From NCBI RefSeq assembly GCF_037975245.1, contig NC_092568.1, positions 868,001-932,000 of the forward strand: a stretch of 64,000 bases of DNA. Direction: 5' to 3'. This document shows, piece after piece, positions 12,453-26,400 of this stretch (position 1 is the first letter of the stretch; each line of letters begins with the position of its first letter). This DNA is from Apostichopus japonicus. Its lineage: Eukaryota > Echinodermata > Holothuroidea > Aspidochirotida > Stichopodidae. The notes under the pieces were generated by a model. The model was not told where the DNA came from. It did no database searches and was given only the letters and a program-made list of their open reading frames with translations. The translations under genes were made by a program, and so were the position numbers.

Positions 12453-14174
12453 TAGGGTTGGGCGATATTTGCTTTTTAACGTCACGATAAATAGTTCAAA
12501 AATTATCGCGATATTTCGATAATTACGATAATTTTTCCTTGTTGTTTTTAGTGTGTTCGCAAACACACTAAAAACAACTGCCGATTTACCACCGGTGTTT
12601 TCGCGCAGCGAACACACCAAACCCTGTTGCGTGCGAGCATAATGGCGTGGGGTCAAGGGGCCCGCCTTGGGGCCCCAGTGGGGTTAAGGGATGGAACCCC
12701 TTGTGTGGGGTCCAGGGGCGAAGGCCCCGGAAAATTTTAGTATTTTTGCGTGTCTGGCGATAACAAACTCGCAGTTGAGGATTCAAAATACTAACAACTT
12801 TCTGAATATATAAATTGTCACGAAACTGATGAAAATTTGAAAATGACAAGTTAGAGTACTGTAGCTATATTTTGTGATAAAATGAAAAGAGATTTAATCT
12901 GTCTTACAATCTTTAAAAAGTTTAACTTACAAAACTGACGATATTATGAAAGAAACTATGTTCGACAAAGCCCCGTTTCTAGACTGCCTAACAATGAACA
13001 GCGTGCGCTATACGTACATCAGTTTACAAGTTAACTGCAGTGTTTACCCCTACTTAAATATCACGGTAGGCTACTGTACATGTGCTGCGGATTTTCCCAG
13101 GTAAATTGCCAAACAACCCCCCTAACACCTGTTTGTTAACATTTTTGGCACGTTTCCAAAAAACTTTTTATGGAGTAAACTATTTTGACTCCACTCTAGA
13201 ATTAATTAGGTCAGTCAGTAAAGGATCTGTAAAGTTATGCGAAATATTATTTTAGACGTTTAAGAAAATTTATATCCCCGTAACATTAAGGTAGGTAAAA
13301 CCATGGAGGTAAAAACACACCTCAAGCCAACCGACTCATCCGCATGAACAAAACAATATGTTCCCCATGATACACGAGGCACAGTCTATACCATACAGAC
13401 AGCACGATATCAAGGCCCCAGTAGCTACAGTATGGTCATCTTTATGAAAGTATGTCTTGCAATCCCATGTTTTAGGCCATTTGGCATGATTAACTAAATG
13501 ATAAATATTGTTTCCATGTCCTTGTAGAAAACGTCAACTTCGCAAAATACAATTAGTTGTGTTTTTGTTGTTACGTGAGATTCGTAACCAACGAAGTGGT
13601 TAGGCTATGTACTATACTCCTAACTATGGTAGGATATTTTTTTCCTTTTTTTGTGGAAATTCTAGAAAATACTTTCTCTTTCCCCCGCTTAACAGCAGAT
13701 GTGGTCGTATGGTTTATTCATAAATGGGTGTACTAGAGCCTTGTTTACATGACATTTGTTGCATTTAGCACGATATGCCAGTTTCGCGTGAATTTTTCGA
13801 AAGTATTTTGCTCGATCTTTCGTAAAATTTGAAAGGTGTACCAACTTAATGTTCGTGCACATTTGGTAATTTCTCAACTGATTTTCGAGGTTTTTTCTCT
13901 ATACAGTTAATGTTGTAAAGGACGGGTTTTTTACGAAGTTCAAAAGTCAGTAAATGAAGTTGATCAACTTTATTTTGTTTCAACTTTCTTAACCAGGGAA
14001 TGCTAGAATAAACATTTACACATAAAACGGAGAAAGGATAATCGCATTTTTATCCACACTTATTTCAAATTTCTTTCACAAGAAATTATCGTCATTTGTT
14101 CAATCCTCAAAAAATATCGTCTTGAAAAAAAATTATCGCGATAATAATAATTTTCGATATATCGCCCAACCATA
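12453..14174. mobile_element. hAT-like non-autonomous DNA transposon with perfect 8-bp target duplication
   Basis: The terminal inverted repeats are TAGGGTTGGGCGATAT and, on the reverse strand at the right end, TATGGTTGGGCGATAT. They are flanked by GTAATAAC at 12445-12452 and 14175-14182. The subterminal regions are rich in CGATA and TATCG words. The 1.7-kb interior contains a perfect 17-bp hairpin (12541-12578) and no recognisable coding sequence. Confidence 0.78.
12541..12578. repeat. perfect 17-bp hairpin inside a hAT-like element
   Basis: Arms GTTGTTTTTAGTGTGTT (12541-12557) and its exact reverse complement (12562-12578) enclose a 4-nt loop (CGCA). Confidence 0.85.
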
Positions 14175-14836
14175 GTAATAACCATGAACATAGCCTGCTT
14201 CAAATTGCTTTATTGCTGTTTAGACAGAGGTGTGTTGTTCCCAAAGTGACCAAGACCATGGAAGATTGAAACCTTTAATTATGCCAATAAAATCAAACAC
14301 TAAGTCTTCACTTTTGATCTCCAAGAAGGACTTTTGTTATTTGTTGCCAAGCAAATATGATAAATATGCAATGCAAGAAAAAAGAGAACTGGAGAATCAG
14401 TCAAAGCTATGATGAAGTGAAAGAGAATTTAGGGAAAGTGTTAAAATGAACAGTTCTTTTCTTTGACTTAAGTCATCCAAACAGTAAGTCAGGCTGCTGA
14501 TCTAGATTGTTTCTCATTTTCCATGTATAACAACATCAGAAGTTATTGAAGATTGTGGTTGTACAGTACAGCTCAGACAGTGCTTGATAACACATTACTG
14601 TACTTGTTTGTCCAGCTTCAGTAGTCAACCAGAACGAAAGAGATACACTGTAAGAGATTAGACAGTAAAGCTGTACGAAGAGTTAGAGGTCATGAACTCA
14701 ATGAAAAAGCAAGGTCAACTTAAGCTGAATATTGATGTTTAATTAAATAAGGTGAACATTACTTTCAAATGAAAAAAAATGGACTTGTAGTTTGTTTTTT
14801 TAAATTTGTTATAGTATGTAAAGAAGAAAACAGACA

Positions 14837-16384
14837 ATGGCTCAGACTCAAGGACAAGACATTGAAGTCAAGCAGGTGATTTCTTCTTATTTGATTTCTT
14901 CCTGCCAGCCCCAGCAGTTTGCTCTAGTTGAATAAGGGAGTTGTTTCCATAAGAACTCCCTGGTTGAATATCAAGAAATTATATGCGCTAAGGTGCAAGG
15001 AATGGAAAACCTGCATGACCCTCCCATCTTTGCTTCTTCACATTAGAAAATATTCATTACTCCTGAATATTATATTGTGTTATAACAGTACTTTGTTGTA
15101 TGTCCAGTTGATCACAAAACTAACAATTGCCTTATTATGTAATGTAACAGTTTGAAGTTGTATAAGAGTGGTGGAAACTAGACTTTTGGAGATCACTTTT
15201 GCCCATTGTTTTTCTGTGAATAAGGTCTGTTAATTTGAAATCAGTTGTTTTCCAATAACAGACTTAGTGATTGCATAAAAGCTTGGACCCCACATTCTGG
15301 TTACCACCCTTCTGTCCTCCCCCTCTTAAAATACATCAGCACTTTTACTCTGAATAAAGCACATTCGATTGAAATTGTATTCCTACACAAAAAAATTGTT
15401 ACATCACACTAAGTGTAACTATCGTTTCTTGACAGTTAAAAGAGTTCCTGGGTTCCTACAACCGGATGACAGAGCTGTGCTTTACAGACTGCGTTAATGA
15501 TTTCACTGCAAGGAAACCATCAGATGCTGAGGTATGTCAAGTTCTATACTATCATGTCTTCAGTAGAATGCTGAACCTAGAAATGAGATCCTTTGTCTGA
15601 GTACGAAACTAAGTATGAACGTCATTTTAATGCCAGCTAAATACTCTACAAGACAATAAGCCTAAGAGACTGAGCATGCAATGTTTGAACATGTGAATAT
15701 AGTGACTGCCATAAAAAATAAATATGTCTATAATTTGACACAGCCAGTTGCTTTCAGTGGGTTAAAATAAAATTATGTAACTGTTATGCATTTTCCAACA
15801 TATTTACTCTTTCTTCACTCAAGAAGCGACAGTATATAACTTTGTTTCAGGAAAGTATTTCTTCTTCTGTTTCCCGTAGCTCGTTGTATTTCTTTCAGAC
15901 TAAACGTTACACAATCCCTAGACTACTTCCAAAATGGTTCACTTGTTTTTCACTCAACTTTTACACAATGCAAATTTCTGAACAAATGCTATTAAGTATT
16001 TGTTCTTGCCTGACATGCTGCAATCAGCTGGCAATTAAAGTAACTACTAACTAGTCTCATCTCTTGATGACAAGTACGAGTTATGCCCAGAGCTTTGGGC
16101 TGTGGGAGACATACAAGATCAAACAGAATCAGATGTTTTAAGTGAAAATTTTAGATTTCTTATGAAATCCAAATCAACTTTGACATTAATAGTGATTTGA
16201 TGAAATTATGATAACATTTCCTGTATTGATTTATTGTGGTTCATTTTCAATACAGGTCAAATGTTCACATCTCTGTCTGGAAAAGTTCTTAAAGATGTCG
16301 CAAAGAGTAACTAATCGTTTCCAAGAGTATCAGATGCAACAGAATGAAGGTCTTCTGGCAGCCCAAAGCAAGCTAACAAGATGA
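14837..16384 (+). CDS. TIMM9: mitochondrial import inner membrane translocase subunit Tim9
   Basis: Three coding exons join in phase 0: 14837-14875, 15436-15531 and 16256-16384. Each intron has GT-AG ends. The 87-aa product matches small Tim proteins in length (human TIMM9 is 89 aa) and in layout. A twin CX3C motif is present (C28-x3-C32 and C48-x3-C52, 15 residues apart), and the family-typical LKEFLGSYN and RFQEYQMQQNE segments flank it. Small Tims form a Tim9-Tim10 hexamer in the mitochondrial intermembrane space that escorts hydrophobic carrier and beta-barrel precursors; the paired cysteines form disulfides. The start is the first ATG, 18 nt after a possible acceptor (GTTATAG), which suggests an upstream non-coding exon. 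The 3' UTR is AT-rich; an AATAAA at 17262 is a candidate polyadenylation signal. Confidence 0.93.
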
Positions 16385-19300
16385 TGAAGCAAGATAAAAA
16401 AAAGGTCTTTGGAAAGACGCAATTATGAGAGTGAGGACAACCTACCAGATGTTGGTTCAAAGAAGAACAGTGGGAATGATTGATGAACTCTCATTCAATC
16501 TGGAAGCAATTTCATACATCAGAGATTTGTATGTTGAACTGGAGAGCTAGCTTCAAGATTGAAATTCAGTCTTCAATTGTCCGGTTAAGGATTTCTTGCT
16601 GGGATATATTATGTGTGTTAAAACGATTAAAAATGATGAAAATGAACACCTAAATTTCGGGAACAGTTCGGGGCATTTCGTGAACGTAACAGTTGGATTG
16701 GGGCACCTTCACTGACTGTTTAAATCAAATAGTCACTGATAAGAGAAGACAATTTTTAGACACTACTATCTTGTTCCTAACTCAACGTATGGTTGTTAAG
16801 ATATTCCAGTCAATGACTCATAAATGTACTTTAATATGTGGTCTACGATATTATTGTGGATTGTATATCATTTCTCTAGATAATATAATACATCTGTGAT
16901 AATTTGTACCGGTAGCTATCAGTGAACCCAGACTAACCCAACTGCAACATATACCTCTTCTACTTGCTTTCTGTTAATTGGAGTAAGCTTAAGTTATGTG
17001 CATTCACAATAAGAAATATATTGTACATGACTACTCAATTGAGTGGGTCAGGACTGTTATGCGCCACAATTCCAATCTCGTCAGGAACTGGTTAGTTTGA
17101 AACTAAAATTGAGCGGTGGTGTACAGTACCTTGTAATGCGCATACTTGTGTTGATTTGGACAATTTCACAGTATTGTGTACAAACTATGTGACCTTTCTG
17201 ATAATTGAAAGAACCATGTTATATATTTAACTCAAGCCTTCTTGTAAACTATCAAATTGCAAATAAATGAAAGATTGGCATACATCATATGCTCAAATCG
17301 TATTTATTTTTCATGTTCAGTATAAAATTCTCATATTTATAGTAAATATTTCATAATTTTGCATACCAATAGACATACTTTTTACTCTCTTTTTTTTGGC
17401 ATGCAGTGCAGTGTATCTGTGAATAGAATTGATTATATAAAATATAGATTAAATGGACTGCGATTAAATTCTAGTTGTAAAATTATAAGAAAAATTTAAA
17501 AATACAAAATATAAAAAAAAAGGTGAAACTTATTACAAAAAGTAAACAAATGATATAATTCCCACAAAATGCTTCTTCACCCTTAATAACAATATTCATT
17601 GGTTTATGTGCAATATTAAAGACAAAACTTAGCCTACCCAACCTTAGAACCAGGCGCTTGATAACATTTAGTAAAGATTTGGGTAACTTAAATAGGAATG
17701 TCGTAATGTCTCAATTTTTTTTATTTTGGTGATGCCATGACTATTTTTGACAGTTTTGTTACCCTTATCACTTTTGAGACATTTAAAACAAAAAACTATC
17801 ATAATCTGTGAGAGTGGTGACTTCATAAAATGTGCGCCAAGTAGGACACAACACAGACTCACAAAACATAAATCTGAAACAGTCTAGTCAATCTATGTGA
17901 GGCAGTCCTCTGCACTTTCTGATTGCAACTTAAAATAAACCTTTGGTTTCATTCAGATCTGATGATCAAGTCTTTCATTTAGTATTAATAATTAATGTTT
18001 TCACACATAAAAGAGATAAAAAACATTCATTGACATTTCATTCTGGTGACACTTAATAGGACATCAAGATTGGCACCAACTTTTAGCACGTTTTAGAAGT
18101 TTTCAAAACTTGACATACTTTGAGGTTCTGATCCTCGAAAATTATTCCCAGACATTTAGGATCGTTAGAATTAGACAATTAAAGATCACGTGTAGATAAT
18201 TGTAGTAAATATGTTTGTGAAACTTTAGTTCATGGGTGACCATTATTGGAGCATGGGTGACCATTATTGGATTTCTAGCATATTTGGTGGCAGTATTGAT
18301 GACCTTTAACCTTCCTACTTTATATAAATAGATGCAACTCACATATTCATATATATTTATTATATCTTACAACCATAAGGCTTTAACTTTCATTGCTGTC
18401 CAATTTATTTAAATAACACAAATTTTATAACCTGTTTTCTTTATAACATGATTCAGTAGTCTTGAATTTCATCAAGATATCCAAGCCATTTACAGAAGCT
18501 GAATATATTAGCATTGTGTATCACAAAAAGCATTGCACTGTAACTTAATAATTTTACACTGTAACATGATGAAGACGATACTGTAAAGAAATGCCTTGTA
18601 AAGATATTACCAGATTTGCACGCTACCATTTGAGCAAATCTTTAAAGCTCGACTGAGGCAGGAAGGAAAGGAATTTGTTAATATGTAAGAAAGTGTCCTT
18701 CTTAACTTTTACACTGTTCACATATATAAAATTAGAACTAGCCATCCACACATCTGAAGTTAAGATCAGGGAATAAATTATCCAATATCGCAAAATGCTA
18801 TTCAAAAATGGGCAAATTGTTGCACAAAGATGCATGGCAGTTTTGTACACAGAGACCATAGTATATTATACTAGTCAAAGGTCAGAACCTTCACCATTGC
18901 TACACAAAGTTTGAACACCAAATTATTCTCTGAAGATGTACTGGTAGCTTCTTTTGGAAATTTGTGTTCTAACAGACAAGTGTGAAATAGTATGGATATC
19001 TTTTTACTTGAAAATATGAACACCTTTGAGAAACTTGCATCTACTAAATTGTAATTTAGCACCTGGTGAAACAGAGTCATCAAGTTACATGTGCAAGGGC
19101 GATTCTGTAAGGTTAACTCTTCCTACATATATTAAAACGTACTACATTTTATAGTCGTTATTTGTCATATAATTTGCCTCTCATTTGGAGAGGCAGGCAG
19201 GCAGGTGTAATCTCTGGAAACTTGCTATCCTACTCATCTTTACCCATCCTCACACTGGTACACTGGTTACACCACTCTCTTGTATGCTATAACCAGGGGT

Positions 19301-20465
19301 AAAGCTTGGTCACCTCTGATATGGAAAACTAACGGTTGGATCCAGGGGGAGGACCCATTCTCCCCACTCCCACCACCCCTATGGAGAACTTATCTTTGGC
19401 ACTAAAAATGACTTCTTTTTTTTAAAGTATGTAATGGAAAATTTAGGGTTCATTTGTACCTATATTTTCTTATGGAATGCTGTTATGGGTGTAATGTCAG
19501 TATCTACCTACACTTGTCCAGTCTGCGCCCATCTTCAGAGGAGTCCTGGTTCGGCCCCTGACTAGCCTACTGCCACCAATATAGATGATCTTTTATACAT
19601 TGTTTAGAAATACAAACTTGAGAATGCTGATACAGAGATATTTCTGTTTACAATTAGTGACAATTTTAATAACAGTAGTGGTACTGTACAAAACAAAATA
19701 TGCATCTATTTTCCCTTATAATAAATAATTTTATTAATATTTTTTAAGGTTAATATATTAATAATTATTAACAAAAATAATTACTATTACATTTTCCCTT
19801 ATTAAAGTACAATTCTAAAGCATATATAAAGCATATATATTAAGCACTTATAGTTAAATTTTCAATAATTGATAAGTACAAGTCACCAAAAATAAGTCAA
19901 AAATTTCATGTTGGAAATGATTGCTGGAATGTTTCAAATGTTTCAAAAGTACTTGAGGTTTCCTCAAAAGATTGAAAAGGATGCTAACATCAGACAAATA
20001 AATCTCTCAGTGAGTAAAACCAAATGCTCAGCGAGTGGCAAGAAAAAGTCTAAAACTTATGTTTTTTTTTTACCTCATGTGATCTTTCATGTGTATTCCT
20101 GAGATCGGAATTACTAAATCAAGTTGAAACAAGTGAATGTCAAGTTGTGAAATGTGAATCAAATTGTGGCAGATTTAAGTCATGTTGAAATCTATAACCC
20201 TCCTCGGTGTTGATTAATAATTTTTAGCTTTCTAAAACTTGCTAAAAAGTCTTCAAAATTACTCTCATGTACGTCATTGCCGATCAATTTATTCCCACAC
20301 ATTGATGAGGGTTCAGCTATATGATCAAATGTCCTCAATGAGATGAAATTCCTTTTTGGTGTGGTTGAAGAATCCATGTTATTGACGTCTATGCATGAGT
20401 CACCATTACTTGAGTATATTTAAGTATATTTAGCGCCAACACTGATAACCTTAATCAACGCTATT
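16385..20465. other. TIMM9 3' UTR and convergent intergenic sequence
   Basis: TIMM9 (+) and the Rab gene (-) converge here. An AATAAA at 17262 is the first convincing polyadenylation signal for TIMM9. The remainder is AT-rich with no recognised genes or elements. The 3' UTR of the Rab gene would occupy the right end. Confidence 0.5.
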
Positions 20466-23400
20466 TTACCCACAACATTGATCCTTCATCTTATTCACAG
20501 CTGTTTTCTCATAATCAACAATTTCAAAGTACTCCTTATCCTGATGCAGTGATATGTGCTCCTGGGGCAGGACATTCTCACTTGTTAATTTCAGAATATT
20601 TTCCACAAGAAAATGCATTGCTTCATCTGTAAAGAGAGGAGGCGAGTAAAATGAAAATTTTCACAAAAGTTGAAAAACAATACTACCGAGATACCTGCAA
20701 CATTCAACTCTCCCCAAGAGGCATGAAAAGGTTAAATTGTGGACACACTTTGTGGGAAGCAGAGGAGGGAAGGGATGAAAAGGGCCAAATGGGGTTCACC
20801 TTTCACCCCTATCATTAAATATGGCAAAGGTATTGCATCATTCAACTAAAATAAAATTATTTTGTATCAAGGCATGTAACAAGGTATGTCGAGTTTGGGA
20901 CGTTTTCCTCCTGCTTTACATTACACATGCCCCCCCCCCCCCCTTAACCGGGTAACACCAATAACAATGTGTATGAGAGCCCAAGAAAAGTCACTTGAAC
21001 GACTTGCATCACAGTTTTTGCTTTTCAAGAACATTTCAGATTGGAGCCAACTATTGGATGTAATAATATAAATGTAAATGGTACCTAAATAGATTCATGC
21101 TTAGATTTAATATGAAAGGGAAATAAACATTAAAAGACAGCATTTGGATTCCTAGTACATTTCATTTTTCAGCTAACTAGTAACCAAAAAAGCTTATTTT
21201 CTTGCAGAGATACAGTCTTATTGTATTTAAAACCACAGACCGTGGGAATAAAATTTCACTCACCAACATTAACATCATTTTTTGCAGAAGTTGCAAACCA
21301 TCCCAGGAAGTTTTGTTGAGTACAAAATTGATTCAAGGCAGTGTCATCGATTGAAATATCCCCGAGATCACACTGAGAATATCAAAACAGAATTGTACTT
21401 TCATCAATAATTAGAAGATTGGGTTAGGGTTAATACCTGTCCTAGTGCCTGTACTAATTTAGGGTAAATATCTGTCAATCATGGAATTGTTATTAAAAAA
21501 AAATTTAAAAAATTCTGACCAGACTCTTGATTTCCTGTAACAATGTGGTATGCATTTTATGTAATTAAATTGACTATACATGATATTAACACTGGGAAAG
21601 ATGAACATGAGTATCAGCAGATAGCAAAATTACTACTAAAATAGCAGTGGATAAGAAAACATGGTTATAAAGTAAGAAATGCACACACATGAAACAAGCT
21701 AAACTTTTCGACTATGTACATGTTTTGAGAAAAAAAATATATTTGCAGCTAATGTTTGATGCCAAAATACTTTCGAGATTGGATTCCCCATGCTCATAGT
21801 GTCGGGGAGTGGGGGGGGGGGAGACGGGCGACAAGCCTGATCAAGCTCCTGCAGGTTACCAAAACAGACTATTAAATATTAAGACATTGGTAAGGGTAAG
21901 AAGACAAGCAATATACACTGAATGGAAGCTTAAAAACTACAACAAGGGAAGCTTAAATACTGGGAGGCTGCTCCAGACCAGGAAATCCCACCCTCCAGGG
22001 TGGAGAACTAGGCTGGGAAAAAGAAAAAGATAAAAAAAATCCCTATTTTCCTCCCTGCATCCGTCTCTGATAAGACCAAGATGGCCAACAATGATAAGGA
22101 CAAAGTCATAGTGAGAAATGGTTCACACACACCGTTTGATGTTACTAACCTTGTTAGCTAAGAGTAGTACTGGAATTGGCTGTTCATTGGCTAACATTAC
22201 TTTCTGATTAACATCATCAATCCACTGAAAGCGAGAAAATGAGAGATAAATTAATTGCCTCATTAGGTATCAACATAATAACGTACTCTGTGAAACAGCA
22301 ATGTTTGTAAAATGCCATTCACAATTGATTAAAAAAAACTAATAATTTTCAAGAGCATTGGTTTTCTGAGAAAAAAAATGCCACATTTTGGTCAAAGTTT
22401 CAATATGAGAAACTTTCAAAGATCATGACAACACACACTTCTTTCCTTTTTTCTCCCCTTCTTTGTAAACAAAACGACAAAATGAGTTTACAGCAGCTGT
22501 TATTAGGACTTGAGACAGATCTTATTTAAATCACCAGAGTTAACATATGTCATGTTATAATATTATATTATATTATCTAGTAATATTTGAAGCTCTCTTC
22601 GTGATATGGTTGCAAACCAGTGACTCCGCTAAAACTAGTCCGGCACAGCTATGATGATTCTAATGGAGTCATGCAGTGACTCCAGCCAGTCTCACTTTGT
22701 TTCTTAAAAAAATATAACAGAATCTCAGGACAAAACCTAAAGCTGTAGCCCTTATCAAAACTTGAAGCATTATGATATTTTCGGCACAGAACAGTATCAC
22801 CATGTCTATGGGGAGATTGTATACAAAACACTGCATACAACTGATCCACATAAAATTTAACAAATTTGGTACTATGTGAATTCATAATCAAACATGAATT
22901 GAACTTTGAACTACATTTATCATACTCATGTATCAAGTGTGTGTTCTGTATGGATGTCTGCAGCTGACTCGGTAAATCAGGGGTTCAGTAAAGTATCAGA
23001 AATCTAAGAAGGCATTTTCTTGATTAATTACCACATCTAATTTGAAAGAAAGACAAATATTTGTTTAGCTGAGCCAAACAAGTTTATAACTATAGCTTGC
23101 TATTGAAACCTTTAGATTCTAGGTCCTTGTTGACATGGACTTTTATGGCTATTGGAAATGGGATCACTCTTAAATATTTGGTTCTTTTGGGGTCCGATGC
23201 ATAAGGTTTCTTTGGCTTTGGGGAATGTATTAAAGATGCCAGGGGTTTTCCAGTATTTCTGGCATTATTGCTGTCAATGACATTGTTGTTCAACAGTTTT
23301 TGTGAGAATTTAGAAGTAATAAAATAAAATACCTTTATTACAGAGTCAAATGTGGCAGGTCTGCAAAAAGAAGGAGGTCATAAATAAATATGCATAAAAT

Positions 23401-26400
23401 GGATGAAAATCAGAAAAGGCATGTTAGAAAAAAATAACAAACTTGCAATGAAAAAACTATGTTTTCAATTTTGTTCTTTGCATTAAAAAAAGGAAGAAAA
23501 AATGCTTTCAGACACAGATTTGAAAATGTAACTACTTAAGCTGAGGGATTGTTGCCTACATAAACCCCTCTAACATCAGTATACACCAACTCTTCCCCTC
23601 TCCCCTCCCCTCCCCTATCCGATGCCCTTTCCAAAATGTCAAAAGGAGAATGGCTAGCATACTTTCGAAACTCCTAAATGTGTAGGTAAACTGAGTTGTA
23701 GAGGTCTCATGCTTATAATTTGATAAACTTTTCTTTTTCACAGATTATTTGCTTCACCCAGTAATCCTTTCTTATTTATTAGTTAATAACAACAATTCAA
23801 TAGCCATAGTTATTTATGATATCTTACCTTGATAAGTCAAACATGATAATGGCAGCAATTCTGTAACCAAGAAGAAACACAAAATGAAAAAAAAATGTCT
23901 TATTACTTTGCAGTTTAATCTAAAGGCATTCCAACCTAACAATTATCACACCTAACATGGGATGATTCTTGTTCTAAGAGGGAGCTATCACCAGTTACAC
24001 TTTCTACGTGTTATTGTTACATATATATTTTGGTATTTTGAAGTGTACAATTTATTACTTAACCCCTTTTTATTTCAATATTATTACTGTACGCAAATTG
24101 ATATAAGATGCAATATATTATCCATATTATCGATAGCTTCAGTATACGATTCCTTGTGCCAATAATTTATGTCTCGATCATGTTTGGAAGACAATTTTCA
24201 TCCAAAAGTCAGTCTGGAGAGTAACTCCTGTTTTTGATCAAAAGACGTAAAAAACAATCAGGTACATCAAAGCCTCGATACTTGTGGCAATATAATATTT
24301 GTTTAGATGAAATCAAGATACTTACGCATATTTGTAATATACCCTGGTCATATGTCCAAATCTTTCATGGCCAGCTATGTCCCTGGTAAAAAAAAATTGT
24401 ATTTAAAGACAAATGAGATTTAACATTAAAGCTCTGTTCTGCAATCCTATATAAAACACTGATTAATATCCAACCCGATGACCAATATCCTCACTTTAAG
24501 AGCTATATCCTTACTTTAAGAGCTAACAGGTCACCTACAACCCAACTACTATCACAAATGACTCTCCAGTTGTAGGTTTATAAGCTGACAGACCTAGATT
24601 TTGTCAACAAAGCAAGCCTGCCTCAATGTCAGAGTTAACACTGTCACTTTTGAGTGTTTTCGGTCTTTGTGAAAGATTTAAATCCTGTGGAAGTTTTACA
24701 TCATCATAATAATGCAATCGTAGGAAACATGACGGCACTGAAAGAGATCACTGACAGGATCTTCTTCTAAAGAAAAACTTAATGAACAGGTTAAGGACTA
24801 TTAAGGATTAACACATGAATGATTCAAGCGTGAATTAAAAGCTTACCTCTTTAAGAAAGCACTTTATTTTTAGACATTTCTTGACTGTTTGACTATGTAT
24901 GTACTTAATATTTTTATCTTTATTTTTATTTTTTTATTTTATTTTTTTGTACAGCGCCACTGAATGTACTTTTTCTCGCTTTATAAGTTAATAAACATGA
25001 ACACTAGACAAGATAGACAGACAACAAATTGGACCAATGGACGATGGATATAGTAAAAAATAGACTGAAATAAAGAAGATGAAAGGACTACAGAGATTCT
25101 TAAGATGTTTCAGATTTACTGTACAATTTAAAAAAAATCCCACTTTCTAGACAAGAACTAAAGTGTGAACATGTAGAACTATTTTCTAAATATTTTGGGA
25201 TCATGGAAAGCTATTCCTGTTCCACTTAAACTGAAATAACATCAAACATATAATCTCTTAAATAGTTGACTTTAATGCTGAGATAATTGAATTGAAAAGG
25301 GGGGGGGGGGGGGGAAACAGAGTGTGATTGTTAATTGTCACTCACCATAACTGTAAATTAACCTTTGTATTCTCATTCCAATCAATTGTTTTCAGACAAA
25401 AGTCGACACCTATGGTGAGTTTGTAGTTAGGTGAAAATGTACCTTGGAGAGGAAGAAAAAATACCATGGAAACAGATCACACATAATCATACATAATCAC
25501 ACAATCATAATCACACAAATCATAATCAATCATAATCACACAAATCATAATCAATCATAATCACACAAATTAGGAGGTCACTGTAAGACTCACTAATGCA
25601 ACCTTGGCTAATATATACACATGAATAAATTAAACTAAGCAATATACCATTTTACAGTCAATTAACATTAATGTGAATCAACATTACATTGGAATGCTGT
25701 GCAAATCCAAAAGTGACACTGGTTTGCCTAGGTGACATCTGTAGATATCTTCCCCACCAGGGAAAGGGGTTGAAGGAAAGAAGAAGGGAGGTGGCAATGA
25801 GGAGAAGGGGCCAGGAACCGATTTTAGACCTGAAATTTAAAATGATCCTCCAATGTGAAGACAAAGACTGATATCTCCCGCCTTCTGTATTAATACTGTG
25901 GGGGGGGGGGGGTTGGGAGTGGTTGGAGAGGGGAAGATTGTCCTCTACCCCATAATCTCCTATGCCAGTGAATTTTCCCTCACTTTTTCAGCAAATTTTT
26001 TATCAATTTTGTCTGCAAATAACTTGCAATTCCCAGAACAGGGATCCTGGAAACTTAAACACACTGCAGTTCTGAGAATATATAAATAACTTTGAAATGC
26101 TTCAGTTGGTGTTTGTAAAGCTCAATTATTATTTCTAGTTGTTTATTTCCTTTCATTTATGCAGCAGTCTGGTATCCTATTCCAGATTTGTATTTGTATT
26201 TCTGGGTGGCTATGAGAAATATTTTGCAAAAGAAACAACTTTTTCCAATCAGTACATCAACTTTAACTTAGTAGTTTGAATGAAGTCAAACAAACTAACT
26301 TACCTTCTGTGTATCTTCTTATAATGGAAGTCTGAGCAAATGAACGTAGAGAGACAGCAGGAAATGAAAATTAGTAGCCATTACAAAATCAACTTATTTA

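Noticed and set aside
19289-19562. CAGGGG-type inverted ends (CAGGGGTAAAGCTTGG and, reverse, CAGGGGCCGAACCAGG)
   Set aside because: Only the first six bases and scattered others match, and the flanks show no target duplication.
21809-22033. 74-codon + strand frame beginning in a G run (contains RLLNIKTLVRVRRQAIYTEW)
   Set aside because: It has a faint resemblance to the start of LINE endonuclease domains, but it is short and lacks the defining residues; not enough to call.
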